A DNA stretch of 64,000 bases from Saltatorellus ferox (GTDB lineage Bacteria > Planctomycetota > UBA1135 > GCA-002686595). The notes under the pieces were generated by a model. That model did not search any database. It saw nothing but the letters and a program-made list of their open reading frames with translations, and was not told the origin of the DNA. The stretch covers positions 4,159,524-4,223,523 of the forward strand of contig CP036434.1 of NCBI GenBank assembly GCA_007751475.1, in the 5' to 3' direction. Within the stretch, counting starts at the first letter, position 1; every line of letters starts with the position of its first letter. The translations under genes and the position numbers were made by a program. Of this stretch, positions 15,884 to 24,832 are shown one piece after another.

Positions 15884-17127
15884 GACTTCGTCTCCTGCGC
15901 CGTCTCGAGGCGCCAATCCTGGATGGAACTCCAGAAGCGTTCGGTGAACTCCTCGACCTCGTGCTCCGGGAACAATGCGGCGACCTTCTCGCGGACGGCT
16001 TCCCGCGCGTCCTTCGAGCCGAAGTACTCCCACGCGACCTCTTCGAGCGGTCCGAGGTGCTCGGCGCAGAACTCCTCGAAGCGCTTCACGTCGAGCGTTT
16101 TCTCCGCCAGTGCAGCGTACTGCGGGAGCTTCTCGTCGAAGGTGCCGGGGCCGTCCGCGATCTCGATGTAGGGATCCCAGTCGAGGTTGCGCGGCTTCTT
16201 GCGCCCGGTGGCCGCGTTGAAGAGCGCCCAGCGGAGGTTCGCCAGCACGAGCCACGGGAAGTGCCGGTGGAGCGACGTCACCTGGGAGTCCGGGCATGGA
16301 TTCGCGAAGTCGATCGGGTACCACTCGCCGCTCTGGTGCAGGCACTCGCAGGAGTTGAAGTCCCAGCCGAAGAACGCGTTGATCGTCAGGGTGATCTGAC
16401 GCAGCCGCGTCATGTCGGCCTCGGGCAGGTGGTTGAAGTCCGTCGTGTAGCGCTCGTGGAGCGGCGCGCTCGGGTCGTACTCGACGATCCGAACGTCGGG
16501 GCCGATCCCGATGCAGCGGATGAAGTGATCGAACGGCAGGATGCCCTTCTGGAGGTGCATCACGTACTTGCCACTCTCGTCGTAGGCTTGCCGCAGATCG
16601 TCCGCGTTCTCGACCTTGCTCACGCCCACCCAGCCCCCACCGTCGTAGGGCTTCATGAACAGCGGATAGCCGACCTGATCGCCGAGCTTGTCGAGGTCGA
16701 ACAGCTTGGCGTAGCGCTCGAGGGTGCGCTGCAGGTCCGGCGTGTCCACGTACTCCTTGGGCGGCACCAGCCAGGTGTCCGGGATCGGCATGCCGAGCCG
16801 CATCATCGCACAGTACGACGTCTGCTTCTCCATCGACTGGACCGACCACGGATTGTTGAGGACGTAGAGATCGTCCATCAACACCGCCTTCTTGATCCAC
16901 TCGCGCGTGTTGGTGTACCAGTGCGTGAGACGATCGAGGACGATGTCGTAGCGCACGGGTGCCCGCAGGTCGAAGGGCTCGATCGTGACGCGCTCGACCT
17001 CGAAGCGTACGTCGTCGCCGCCGATCCGCAGCGTCGGATCCCAGCGTTTCATGATGCCCTCGAAGGAGCGCGGCCAGCAGAGATCCGCGCCGAGGGAGAG
17101 GCCGATTCGTCGTGTGATTGGAGCCAT
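15880..17127 (-). CDS. ATP-grasp ligase, glutathione-synthetase/RimK-like fold
   Basis: A 415-residue enzyme of a different subgroup from the other three ATP-grasps here. The ATP-binding lysine lies in PLFMKPYDGGGWVGVSKV and the hinge near MHLQKGILPFDHFIRC. Metal ligands are likely in EWYPIDFANPCPDSQV, which has the D-x-x-N pair of the family. ATP-grasps couple ATP hydrolysis to joining a carboxylate, via an acyl-phosphate, to an amine or thiol. The ATG at 17127 is two bases after the upstream TAA, and the gene ends in a GTGA overlap with the esterase. The frame stays open far upstream only because of high GC. Substrates unknown. Confidence 0.85.
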   Translation of the reverse strand: MAPITRRIGLSLGADLCWPRSFEGIMKRWDPTLRIGGDDVRFEVERVTIEPFDLRAPVRYDIVLDRLTHWYTNTREWIKKAVLMDDLYVLNNPWSVQSMEKQTSYCAMMRLGMPIPDTWLVPPKEYVDTPDLQRTLERYAKLFDLDKLGDQVGYPLFMKPYDGGGWVGVSKVENADDLRQAYDESGKYVMHLQKGILPFDHFIRCIGIGPDVRIVEYDPSAPLHERYTTDFNHLPEADMTRLRQITLTINAFFGWDFNSCECLHQSGEWYPIDFANPCPDSQVTSLHRHFPWLVLANLRWALFNAATGRKKPRNLDWDPYIEIADGPGTFDEKLPQYAALAEKTLDVKRFEEFCAEHLGPLEEVAWEYFGSKDAREAVREKVAALFPEHEVEEFTERFWSSIQDWRLETAQETKS

Positions 17128-17129
17128 CG

Positions 17130-18275
17130 TTATTCGTACACCATCCAAAGGGGACCCGGAAAGAGCCAGGTGAGGCCGTCGCGAAGACGATCCCGCCAGT
17201 TCTCCCAGTTGTGACCGTCCTGGGATTCGACCAGAACGGCTTCCGTGCCGGTCTTCTGCAGCATGGGCAGAAGCGACCGGTTGTAGACAATCAGCGACTC
17301 GTAGATGCCGCAGGAAAGGAAAACACGCGTCGCCGGCTTCGTCGGATTCCGCCGGTAGCGGTTCACGAACTGCACGACGTTGTCGAAGACCGGGCCACGG
17401 CCGTGGGGTCCGATGTCCGTGAAGGCGAAGCTTCCTGACTGAAGGAAGAGCTTCCCGAAACGATCCGGAAACTGAAGCGCCGTGTACAGCGACGCGACCG
17501 CGCCAAAGCTCGCCCCCATCAGCGCACGGTCCGATGGGCCGTCGAGCAAGGAGAACTCGGCTTCCATCAGCGGCAGCACCTCGTTGGCGATGAACTCCGC
17601 GTGTCGCTCGTTCGCGGCGTACTCCTCGGTCCGGTTCGGGGACTGCGTGCAGCAGACGATGAGCGGCGGGATCTCCTGGAGGTCGATCAGGTTGTCCAGC
17701 ACGCGCTGGAGCCCGGCGAACTCCAGGTAGTCGAGGCCGTCGTGGCAGACGAGCAGCGGGTAGCGCCGCGTCTCGCGGTAGCGCGGCGGCAAATAGATCG
17801 AAAGCGGCCGGACGTCGCCGAAGGTCTTGCAGCGGAGCTGCCGCACCAGGACCTCGCCGTGCCGCTTGGCTCGATCCTCCAGCGCCCACCACGGCTCGGT
17901 GTAGCCCGGCCCGGTCGCCACGGAGTTGGCGCCGAACGGATCTCGAGCGAGCTGATCGTTGAGCGGATCGCGCATCAGCTGACGCTGCTCGTTCTCGACG
18001 ACCTCCAGCTTGTACTCGACGCGCGCCGCGTCATGGATCTCGATCTCCAGTGTCCAGACCTCGGCATGGACGCGATGGAACTCCTGGGCGGACTCGAGCC
18101 CGAAGATCCAGTGGTGCAGCCGAACTTCGTCCGCATGCCCCACGTACGCGAAGAGCGCACGATTTCCTTCGACGACGGGGAAGCCTCCCTCGACCGCCGA
18201 AACGGCCGCTGGCCCCTCGGCGACGATGCGAGCCAGCAGCGCGTCCAGCGTGTCCTTCTCCAGAACCTGATTCAT
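17130..18275 (-). CDS. Enterochelin-esterase-like hydrolase with N-terminal E-set domain
   Basis: A 381-residue cytoplasmic protein. The N-terminal ~130 residues form a beta-sandwich of the E-set kind seen before the catalytic domain in Fes-type esterases (LHHWIFGLES, VEYKLEVVEN, DPLNDQLARDPFGANS). The alpha/beta hydrolase domain has GASFG (Ser256) as nucleophile elbow and a His in QDGHNWENW. Fes-like enzymes cleave ester bonds in siderophores, but relatives act on many acyl esters. The start is fixed by GGGAGG six bases upstream and an ATGA overlap with the S51-like gene. Its place among ligases suggests processing of their product. Confidence 0.82.
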   Translation of the reverse strand: MNQVLEKDTLDALLARIVAEGPAAVSAVEGGFPVVEGNRALFAYVGHADEVRLHHWIFGLESAQEFHRVHAEVWTLEIEIHDAARVEYKLEVVENEQRQLMRDPLNDQLARDPFGANSVATGPGYTEPWWALEDRAKRHGEVLVRQLRCKTFGDVRPLSIYLPPRYRETRRYPLLVCHDGLDYLEFAGLQRVLDNLIDLQEIPPLIVCCTQSPNRTEEYAANERHAEFIANEVLPLMEAEFSLLDGPSDRALMGASFGAVASLYTALQFPDRFGKLFLQSGSFAFTDIGPHGRGPVFDNVVQFVNRYRRNPTKPATRVFLSCGIYESLIVYNRSLLPMLQKTGTEAVLVESQDGHNWENWRDRLRDGLTWLFPGPLWMVYE

Positions 18276-19270
18276 GCTGTCCCTCCCGGGGAGAGTGCGG
18301 GCTCCCGCCCACTGTCGGAAGCGTCCTCGACCTGCCCGCCGGGCCGAAGGAGCCGCGCTCCTCCGCGGAAACTCCACTCGCCAGCACCGCCGAGTAGCGC
18401 GCACTGGCCGCCGTCGAGCGCCGTCACCAGCGCGGGGGCCATCCGGCGAGAGAGGATCGCCACGCGGGCCTGATCGTCGAGGTGCAGGCGCGTGGACGCG
18501 TGCGGCAGGGCCACGATTCCGTGCGCGATCCCGAAGCCTGGACCATGAACCTCGGCATCACCGGCACCACGCGGGGGCGAGTCGTGAAACAGCAGAAGCG
18601 TGTCCGTCAGCACCATGCCGCCGGCGGACCAGCCCGCGATCCCCGCGCCCGGGTTCAGATGGTCCAGCACGCGGAAGAGTCGCATGCGGTTGTAGAGGAT
18701 CCCGACGTGCCCGCCAGCGATCAACAGCGTCCCCGCCCCGGCGAGCATCTCCGCCATGCGCTCGGTGCCCTCGCGCAGGCTGTCCCGCTCGTGTGCTCTC
18801 GCAAACGTCTCGTCGTTCAACGCCGCGACGCGGCCCCGATGGAGGTCATCCAGCGCGCGCAACGCTTCGAACGCGGGCTCTAGCTCGGGCCCGACGAGGT
18901 CGTCGGGCGCGGCGGGATTCGTCCGAGCAAAGAGGGTCCGCAGCGCGCCCAGTTCGGCGCTCATGCGCACGCGGTAGACGCGCGTGAGTTCCCGCATCCT
19001 GTCGTAGCGCGCGAACATCAGCTTCTTGAGCTCGCTGTCCTTCTCGAACGCTGTCTCGCAGGCGGGCCATGCTCCGAGGTTCTGCACGGACACACCGAGA
19101 TGGGACTCGAGCGAGCCCGTTTCGGCCTCGCGCTCCTCCCAGCCAGCAGCGACCAGAACGTAGGGGCCGGGCATGCTCTCGGAATCGAGCACCTCACGCA
19201 GGATGGGGTTCGCGTGCTGGGGCCCGAGGATCGCGATCTTCCGGGCCGCTTCGTTCGCAGGGTCAACCAT
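18272..19270 (-). CDS. S51-family (cyanophycinase/dipeptidase E-like) peptidase
   Basis: A 332-residue protein with a class-I-glutamine-amidotransferase-like fold. The nucleophile motif GWSAGGMVL (Ser215) resembles the G-x-S-A-G elbow of family S51 (peptidase E, cyanophycinase), where serine replaces the amidotransferase cysteine. The glycine-rich strand LLIAGGHVGILYNR precedes it. Family members cleave Asp-linked or beta-aspartyl peptides, including cyanophycin. The ATG overlaps the upstream ATP-grasp stop by 8 bp, and the gene ends in an ATGA overlap. A helical insert of about 90 residues before the elbow is unlike peptidase E. It may hydrolyse the amide made by the adjacent ATP-grasps. Confidence 0.72.
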   Translation of the reverse strand: MVDPANEAARKIAILGPQHANPILREVLDSESMPGPYVLVAAGWEEREAETGSLESHLGVSVQNLGAWPACETAFEKDSELKKLMFARYDRMRELTRVYRVRMSAELGALRTLFARTNPAAPDDLVGPELEPAFEALRALDDLHRGRVAALNDETFARAHERDSLREGTERMAEMLAGAGTLLIAGGHVGILYNRMRLFRVLDHLNPGAGIAGWSAGGMVLTDTLLLFHDSPPRGAGDAEVHGPGFGIAHGIVALPHASTRLHLDDQARVAILSRRMAPALVTALDGGQCALLGGAGEWSFRGGARLLRPGGQVEDASDSGREPALSPGGTA

Positions 19271-20504
19271 CGCAGAGAATGCGCACGTCCTGGGCGAGCC
19301 TGTCGGCGATCTGTAGCGTCGAGCCGAGATCCACGTGGCGTGCGACCATCCAGCCGTCACCGGTCACGACCTGGGTCCAGTCCCTGCGGGGCTGGCCGAT
19401 CGGCACGAGGTCCACCACCGGGATGTGTTCACCGCTCTCCCCCAGCACGCGCTCGAGGCCCTCGATTCGGGTCACGAGGTTACCGTTGCCGGTCGCCCGC
19501 TTGAACACGAGCGCGGCGTTGAACTGTTTCTCCATCTTCTGCGTGGTCTCGCCGGACGTAATCGCCTCGGCCCAGAGCCGGAAGACGTCGCCGTCGCAGG
19601 TCAGGTTCATGCCGTGGGACAGGCGACCGCCCGGAGCACGGGCGCCGACCTCACCGAAGATGGCCTCGCCGGTCTTTGCGGACCGGTACCACTCCATGTG
19701 CGCCATGCCTGTCTGCAGGCCGAGCGCCTTCAGCGCGCGCCGCCCGAGTTCGACGCCGGGCGCGATGTCGTCCTGGCGGATGTCCGAGAGGCACACGGCC
19801 TGTGGGCTGATCCAGGGATTCTGACGCGCGACCAGCGGCTTGGGCCGGTACCAGGCGACGTTCTCGAACAGCGTCCGACCGCCGGAGAGGATGGCGTCGT
19901 AGGTGAATTCCTCGCCTTCGATGAACTCCTCGACGCTGACCTCGGGCACGTGCTTGACCGCCACCAGGACCCCTTCGAGTTCGCCGTCGGTGCGCACGAC
20001 GTAGGTGTCCGCAGACCCCGCGCCGTCGATCGGCTTCACGATCAGGGGGTACCCGACTTTCGCGGCGGCCTCCTGGACCTCTGCGCCGGTGCTCGCGCGG
20101 TAGTGATGCGGTGTGCGGATCCCGTGGGCGTCCAGCGTCGCCTTCATCGTTTCCTTGTCGCGGAAAGCGCGCGCCTGCTCCACGCGTAGACCCGGGGCAT
20201 CGAATCGCTCGCGCATGCGCGCCGCAAGCATGACGCCGGGTTCCCACAGGCACTCGACCCGGTGCGGCTGGAGCCCCTTCCTGGCGAGCCAGTCGACGGT
20301 CTGCTGGACGGTGGCCGCCTCGTCCCAGAGGTTGCGAACGACCAGGTGATCGTCGAGGGCCGCTCTTACGTCCGGCTCCATGGCCTCGAGCGGCTGATCA
20401 CCGACGCCGAGCACGCGGACTCCGGGGAGCGCGTGGAGCGCCTTGGTGAAGTGCCCGTTGTCCGTGGGGAAGGACGGCGAGATCAGTACGACGTTGAGGG
20501 TCAT
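19263..20504 (-). CDS. ATP-grasp ligase (carboxylate-amine type), paralogue A
   Basis: A 413-residue enzyme. The N-terminal Rossmann-like lobe opens with NVVLISPSFPTDNGHFTKALHA, closely resembling the ATP-grasp at 23436-24659. The grasp region starts RDKETMKATLDAHGI, with the nucleotide lysine in PLIVKPIDGAGSADTY, hinge SVEEFIEGEEFTYD and metal ligands in AIFGEVGARAPGGR. A C-terminal beta domain of ~100 residues carries the lid found in the carbamoyl-phosphate-synthase-like group. It lies 21 bp downstream of paralogue B and overlaps the S51-like gene by 8 bp. Amide or peptide bond formation on an unknown substrate is the expected chemistry. Confidence 0.87.
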   Translation of the reverse strand: MTLNVVLISPSFPTDNGHFTKALHALPGVRVLGVGDQPLEAMEPDVRAALDDHLVVRNLWDEAATVQQTVDWLARKGLQPHRVECLWEPGVMLAARMRERFDAPGLRVEQARAFRDKETMKATLDAHGIRTPHHYRASTGAEVQEAAAKVGYPLIVKPIDGAGSADTYVVRTDGELEGVLVAVKHVPEVSVEEFIEGEEFTYDAILSGGRTLFENVAWYRPKPLVARQNPWISPQAVCLSDIRQDDIAPGVELGRRALKALGLQTGMAHMEWYRSAKTGEAIFGEVGARAPGGRLSHGMNLTCDGDVFRLWAEAITSGETTQKMEKQFNAALVFKRATGNGNLVTRIEGLERVLGESGEHIPVVDLVPIGQPRRDWTQVVTGDGWMVARHVDLGSTLQIADRLAQDVRILCDG

Positions 20505-20525
20505 GGCTGTAGGAAGAGGTGGAGA

Positions 20526-21818
20526 TCAGCCTTCGAGTCCGACCCGAAGCGTTTCGACGACGAACTGCAGACCGCGCCGGACCACGTCCGTCTCCGGGTG
20601 CCGCAGGATCACGTAGCCTTCGCCCTCGTAGCTGCTGGACTTCGGCTGGCCGGGTGACGGGATGTCCGCTTCGACCACGAGATCGCCAAGGCGGGAGCGG
20701 ATCTCGTCGAGGCCCGTGACGCGGGCGACGCGCTGGCCCCCACCGCCAGGCGCCCCATGACCTGGCGCCCCATGACCTGGCGCCCCGCTCGATTGACCCC
20801 GCAGGTAGGCGGCACCTGCGGCATACTTGCGCTCGGGAGCCTGGAAACGGCCGAACACCGAAGCTTCCGCCCACACGCGGTAGAAGTCGGTGTCGTGGGC
20901 GTAGGAGATCATCGTGGTGAACTGCGCGCCGGGCGGACGGGCTGCGACCTCGGAGATGGCGATGGACCCGTCGTGGCGACGGAACCACTCCATGTGCGTC
21001 ATGCCTTCCACCATGCCGAGGGCATCCAGCGCCCTGGGACCGGCCTCGAGGATACTCGCGAACTCCGGCGTGCGGATCTCTCGCGGCAGCAGCACGGTCC
21101 ACTGGATCCAGGGCGTCTCCATCACCTGCAAGGGCGTGGGCGCGTACTCGGAGATCGAATGGAAGACGTGCTGGCCGCCGATCGAAACGCTGTCGAACGA
21201 GTACTCCGTTCCCTGGACGAACTCCTCCAGAAGGAGCGGCCTGCTGGGACTCGGTGGCACGCGCTCCATCCAGGACTCGAGGTCCTCGATGCGCTCGACG
21301 CGGAACGTGTCCTTGGCGCCGGCGCCCGCGGGCGGCTTGGCGACGAGCGGCATCACCTCGCGGGCGAAGGCCAGCGCGGTCTCACGGTCGTGGGCGAGGA
21401 CATGGCGCGCGCACGGAAGATCATTCGCGCGCAGGACGTCTTTCATGTGCGCCTTATCGCGAAAGCGTCGCGCCTCGGCCGCGTCCATTCCACGGATCCG
21501 AAGGCGCTCGCGAACGATGGCCAGGGCCTCCTGGAGCGGCTCCAGGATTCCGATCAGCGAATCGACTCGGCCGGTGCCGAGGGCGCCGGCCATCTGTCGC
21601 ACGGCGGCCTCGAGCTGATCGGGATCGTGGGCGTCCTGAACCTGGACGAACCCCGCGACGCAGGCCCCCACCCTGGGGTCGACGCGCGCCAGGAACGACT
21701 CGCGTGACTCCTGAGCGATGATCCCGAACACCGTTTCCGGCAACATGGCCGCGGCCGAGACGAACTTGAGCGTGCTCGGGAGTGCATAGGGAGCGACGAA
21801 GACGGTGGAGGCTGGCAT
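20526..21818 (-). CDS. ATP-grasp ligase (carboxylate-amine type), paralogue B
   Basis: A 430-residue enzyme and first gene of the six-gene operon, divergent from glgA across 60 bp. Motifs are RDKAHMKDVLRANDLP, the lysine in LVAKPPAGAGAKDTF, hinge LLLEEFVQGTEYSFD and the metal site AISEVAARPPGAQF. A stretch HMEWFRRHDG matches HMEWY in paralogue A and HMEWF in the ATP-grasp at 23436, showing these three share one ancestry. Near residue 345 a surface loop GAPGHGAPGHGAPGGGG comes from 15-bp tandem repeats (20749-20786). That is probably neutral expansion in a loop. The ligand pair is unknown. Confidence 0.86.
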   Translation of the reverse strand: MPASTVFVAPYALPSTLKFVSAAAMLPETVFGIIAQESRESFLARVDPRVGACVAGFVQVQDAHDPDQLEAAVRQMAGALGTGRVDSLIGILEPLQEALAIVRERLRIRGMDAAEARRFRDKAHMKDVLRANDLPCARHVLAHDRETALAFAREVMPLVAKPPAGAGAKDTFRVERIEDLESWMERVPPSPSRPLLLEEFVQGTEYSFDSVSIGGQHVFHSISEYAPTPLQVMETPWIQWTVLLPREIRTPEFASILEAGPRALDALGMVEGMTHMEWFRRHDGSIAISEVAARPPGAQFTTMISYAHDTDFYRVWAEASVFGRFQAPERKYAAGAAYLRGQSSGAPGHGAPGHGAPGGGGQRVARVTGLDEIRSRLGDLVVEADIPSPGQPKSSSYEGEGYVILRHPETDVVRRGLQFVVETLRVGLEG

Positions 21819-21878
21819 GCCCCTGAGTCTATCGACTTACCGTCGCGGCAACACGCTCTGCCAGGCTAAGCTCATGCC

Positions 21879-23363
21879 ATGCCCTCCCCGCTCCGCATCG
21901 CGATCGCCTCGTCCGAGTGCGCCCCTTTCGCCAAGACCGGCGGTCTCGCCGACGTCGCCGCAGCCCTCGCCAAGGCCCTATGGGCCAGAGGGCACGATGT
22001 CCGGCTCTTCGTTCCGTATTACAAGCGCATCGACGCCAGCGGCCTCACGACCGTGGAGGGTCTGAAGCCCTTCGACATGGAGTTCCCCGCGCGGACCTAC
22101 CGGGCAGAAACCCGCAAGGCGCCGATGCCGCTCTCGGCGGGCGGGGGCTCCAACGAGGGCCCCCTCCAGGTGGAGTTCATCAACATCCCGGACCTCTTCG
22201 GACGCGAGGAGTTCTATACCGATGATGAGGACGAGCCAGTGCGCTGGGCGGCGTTCAGTCGCGGGGTGCTCGAGGCTTGCCAGCGCAGCGGCTGGGCGCC
22301 TGACATCATTCACGTGAATGACTGGCATACCGGGCTCCTCCCGCTGTTCCTTCGCACGCGTTACGGCTGGGATACTCTCTTCCAGGGCACCCGCACGCTG
22401 CTCTCGATCCACAACCTTGGCTACCAGGGCGCCTTCAAGGCGTCGGCCATCGAGGCCGTCGGACTGGGCGACGCGCGCCAGTCCTTTCACCAGGAGCGCC
22501 TGGAAAAAGGCGTCATCAACTTTCTGGAGACAGGGATCTTGCATGCGTCCTGGCTGTCCACCGTCTCGGACACCTACGCGCGCGAGATCCAGACCCAGGA
22601 GCACGGCATGGGCCTCGACGGGCTCCTCTCCCGCCGCTCGGACCACCTCGTCGGGATCGTCAACGGCGTCGACTACGAGGAGTGGAGCCCGGACGTCGAC
22701 CCCGATATCCCTGCGAAGTTCGGGCCGGACGATCTCGCCGGCAAACGAGTCTGCCGGGACAAGCTCCTCGAGGAGCTGAACCTCGCGCCGAACCCGCGCG
22801 GCCCCGTGATCGGCATCGTCTCGCGCATGACGGGGCAGAAGGGCTTCGACCTCCTGCCCGACATCCTGCCGGTGCTGCTTCGGTCCGCCGACGTGCGGCT
22901 GATCGTGCTCGGCAGCGGCGAGGAGACCTACGAGCGCTACTTCCAGTGGCTGCGCGATGCGCTGCCCCAGAAGGTAGGCGTCTACTTCGGCTACAAGAAC
23001 GAGCTGTCCCACCGGATCGAAGCGGGCAGCGATCTGTTCCTGATGCCGTCACGCTACGAGCCCTGCGGCCTCAACCAGATGTACAGCCTGCGCTACGGAA
23101 CGATCCCCGTCGTGCGGGCCACCGGTGGGCTCGCCGATACGGTTCAGCGCTGGGATCCGGAGACGCGCGAGGGCACGGGATTCGTCTTCTACGAGTTCTC
23201 GTCGACGGCGCTCCACGACACCCTGCGTCACGCCCTCGAGGTCTGGCAGGACCGCGACGCCTGGGCCAAGATGCAGCAGACCGGGATGCGCCAGGACTTC
23301 TCGTGGAAGGCCCAGGTGACCCGCTACGAAGACCTCTACTCCGCCATCCTCGCCGAGTTCTGA
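21879..23363 (+). CDS. glgA: Glycogen synthase (ADP-glucose starch synthase, GT5)
   Basis: A 494-residue GT5 enzyme extending alpha-1,4-glucan with ADP-glucose supplied by GlgC. The N-terminus IAIASSECAPFAKTGGLADV holds the ADP-glucose-binding KTGGL (19-23). DIIHVNDWHTGLLP and IHNLGYQG are acceptor-side motifs. GIVSRMTGQKGFDL opens the C-terminal lobe. SRYEPCGLNQMYSLRYGTIPVV is the catalytic EX7E-type region, and ATGGLADTV follows. Length and all motifs are normal. It is divergent from the ATP-grasp operon and 72 bp upstream of another ATP-grasp gene in the same direction. Confidence 0.97.
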   Translation: MPSPLRIAIASSECAPFAKTGGLADVAAALAKALWARGHDVRLFVPYYKRIDASGLTTVEGLKPFDMEFPARTYRAETRKAPMPLSAGGGSNEGPLQVEFINIPDLFGREEFYTDDEDEPVRWAAFSRGVLEACQRSGWAPDIIHVNDWHTGLLPLFLRTRYGWDTLFQGTRTLLSIHNLGYQGAFKASAIEAVGLGDARQSFHQERLEKGVINFLETGILHASWLSTVSDTYAREIQTQEHGMGLDGLLSRRSDHLVGIVNGVDYEEWSPDVDPDIPAKFGPDDLAGKRVCRDKLLEELNLAPNPRGPVIGIVSRMTGQKGFDLLPDILPVLLRSADVRLIVLGSGEETYERYFQWLRDALPQKVGVYFGYKNELSHRIEAGSDLFLMPSRYEPCGLNQMYSLRYGTIPVVRATGGLADTVQRWDPETREGTGFVFYEFSSTALHDTLRHALEVWQDRDAWAKMQQTGMRQDFSWKAQVTRYEDLYSAILAEF

Positions 23364-23435
23364 GCGGCGCCTCTCCTGCTCCGCGGAGCCCTTCTGCTAC
23401 CTCCCCCTGGCCTCCCTCCACCGCGCTGATCTCCC

Positions 23436-24659
23436 ATGCACGTCGTCTTCGTCGAACCGTCCTTTCCCCGCAACCAGCGCGAGTTCGTGCGCGCGCTCCA
23501 CGCGGTCGGAGCGTCCGTTACCGCCATCGGAGAGGGCTCGGCACAAGCGCTCGACCCGGAGCTGAAGAGCTGGCTCGACGGGTACGAACAGGTGCCATCG
23601 GTCACGAACGGAGAGGCGCTCCTCGCCGCCGTCAAGCGCATCCAGTCGCGCGGCTGGGTCGACAGGCTGGAGACGACCGTGGAGGCGCACATCATGCCCT
23701 GCGCGTGGGTTCGCGAGCAGTGCACGATCCCCGGGACCTCGACGCGCACGGCGTGGCTCTGCCGCGACAAGCCGGCCATGAAGGAAGCGCTGCGGGAGGC
23801 CGGCGTGGCCACTGCCGAGAGCCTCGGTACGAACGATCCCGCCGAGGCGCGCGCCTTCGCCAAGCGCGTGGGATTCCCCGTGATCCTCAAGCCGCGAGAC
23901 GGCGCCGGCGCCGCGGGGACCTACCGCGCGAACGACGAGGCTTCGCTCGAAGCCGCGATCCAGGGCAGCGGTCTCGCGGCGGGGGCCGGGGTTGCGTGCG
24001 AGGAGTTCATCGAGGGCCATGAGGGTTTCTACGACACGCTGACGGTCGGCGGCCACATCGTCCACGACTTCGTCTCGCACTACTACCCCAACGTGCTGGA
24101 GGCGATGCGCGAGCGCTGGATCTCGCCGCAGATCGTGGCGACCAACCGCGTCGACGCCGACGACACCTACGACGAGGTCAAGGCGCTGGGCCGCCGCGTG
24201 CAGGAGGTCCTGGGCGTCGAGACATCGGCCACGCACATGGAGTGGTTCTTCGGGCCGAAGGGCCTCAAGTTCAGCGAGATCGGTTGCCGCCCGCCCGGCG
24301 TTCGCATGTGGGACGTGTACGCCGCAGCGAACGAGATCGATATCTATCGGGAGTGGGCGCAGCTGATCGTGCACGGCGCACCCGCGCAAAGGCTGTCACG
24401 GCGCTACGCCGCAGGGATGGTGGCGCTCCGGCCGAGCCAGGACGGGCGGATCGTGCGCTACGAGGGACAGGCCGAGATGCAGCGCCGCTATGGGCAGCAC
24501 CTGATGGACTCGCACTTCCCCGAGCCGGGGACGCGGACCCAGGGAGTCGAAGCGGGCTACCACGCCAACGCCTGGGTGCGCGCGCGTCACGAGTCGTTCG
24601 ACGAGCTGCGGGCGATGCTCGACTGGATCGGAGAGAACGTCCGGGTGATCGGCGGGTAG
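23436..24659 (+). CDS. ATP-grasp ligase (carboxylate-amine type), paralogue C
   Basis: A 407-residue enzyme, co-directional with glgA. The opening HVVFVEPSFPRNQREFVRALHA resembles paralogue A (about 19263-20504). The grasp begins RDKPAMKEALREAGV with lysine in PVILKPRDGAGAAGTY, hinge CEEFIEGHEGFYDTL and metal ligands in KFSEIGCRPPGVRM. A C-terminal beta domain of ~90 residues follows. Its TAG stop (24657-24659) is formed by the terminus of the palindromic element that fills the space to the next gene. Having a fourth ATP-grasp across glgA from the operon suggests the whole region is one functional unit. Confidence 0.87.
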   Translation: MHVVFVEPSFPRNQREFVRALHAVGASVTAIGEGSAQALDPELKSWLDGYEQVPSVTNGEALLAAVKRIQSRGWVDRLETTVEAHIMPCAWVREQCTIPGTSTRTAWLCRDKPAMKEALREAGVATAESLGTNDPAEARAFAKRVGFPVILKPRDGAGAAGTYRANDEASLEAAIQGSGLAAGAGVACEEFIEGHEGFYDTLTVGGHIVHDFVSHYYPNVLEAMRERWISPQIVATNRVDADDTYDEVKALGRRVQEVLGVETSATHMEWFFGPKGLKFSEIGCRPPGVRMWDVYAAANEIDIYREWAQLIVHGAPAQRLSRRYAAGMVALRPSQDGRIVRYEGQAEMQRRYGQHLMDSHFPEPGTRTQGVEAGYHANAWVRARHESFDELRAMLDWIGENVRVIGG

Positions 24660-24832
24660 CAAGGAGGCCGTTGAGAAACAGCGGTCTTCGCAGTAGTGCT
24701 CTCCGGTTCCGAATCAAGGCGAAGTAACTTCCCCATGGTTGGATGCCATCTGGATGGTTACTTCAACGCAGAGTCGGGACCGGAGAGCGCTGCGGCGTGG
24801 ATCGCTGTTTTTCAACGGTCTCCTGGGAGCTA
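24657..24832. mobile_element. Palindromic MITE-like element between convergent genes
   Basis: A 176-bp element that is one long imperfect inverted repeat. The outer arms are GGAGGCCGTTGAGAAACAGC (from 24663) and the inverse of CGCTGTTTTTCAACGGTCTC (24803-24822). A second pair is CTCTCCGGTTCCGA against TCGGGACCGGAGAG, and an inner pair GAAGTAAC against GTTACTTC. The tips are TAGC and GCTA. The TAG at each tip is the stop codon of the flanking gene on that strand. No ORF is inside. It could be a non-autonomous transposon or a large bidirectional terminator; the RNA would fold into a stem of about 80 bp. Confidence 0.65.

Noticed and set aside
15880..17892. 670-residue form of the RimK-like ATP-grasp
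   Set aside because: The upstream part is antisense-like and overlaps the esterase gene; the ATG at 17127 sits two bases after the upstream stop.
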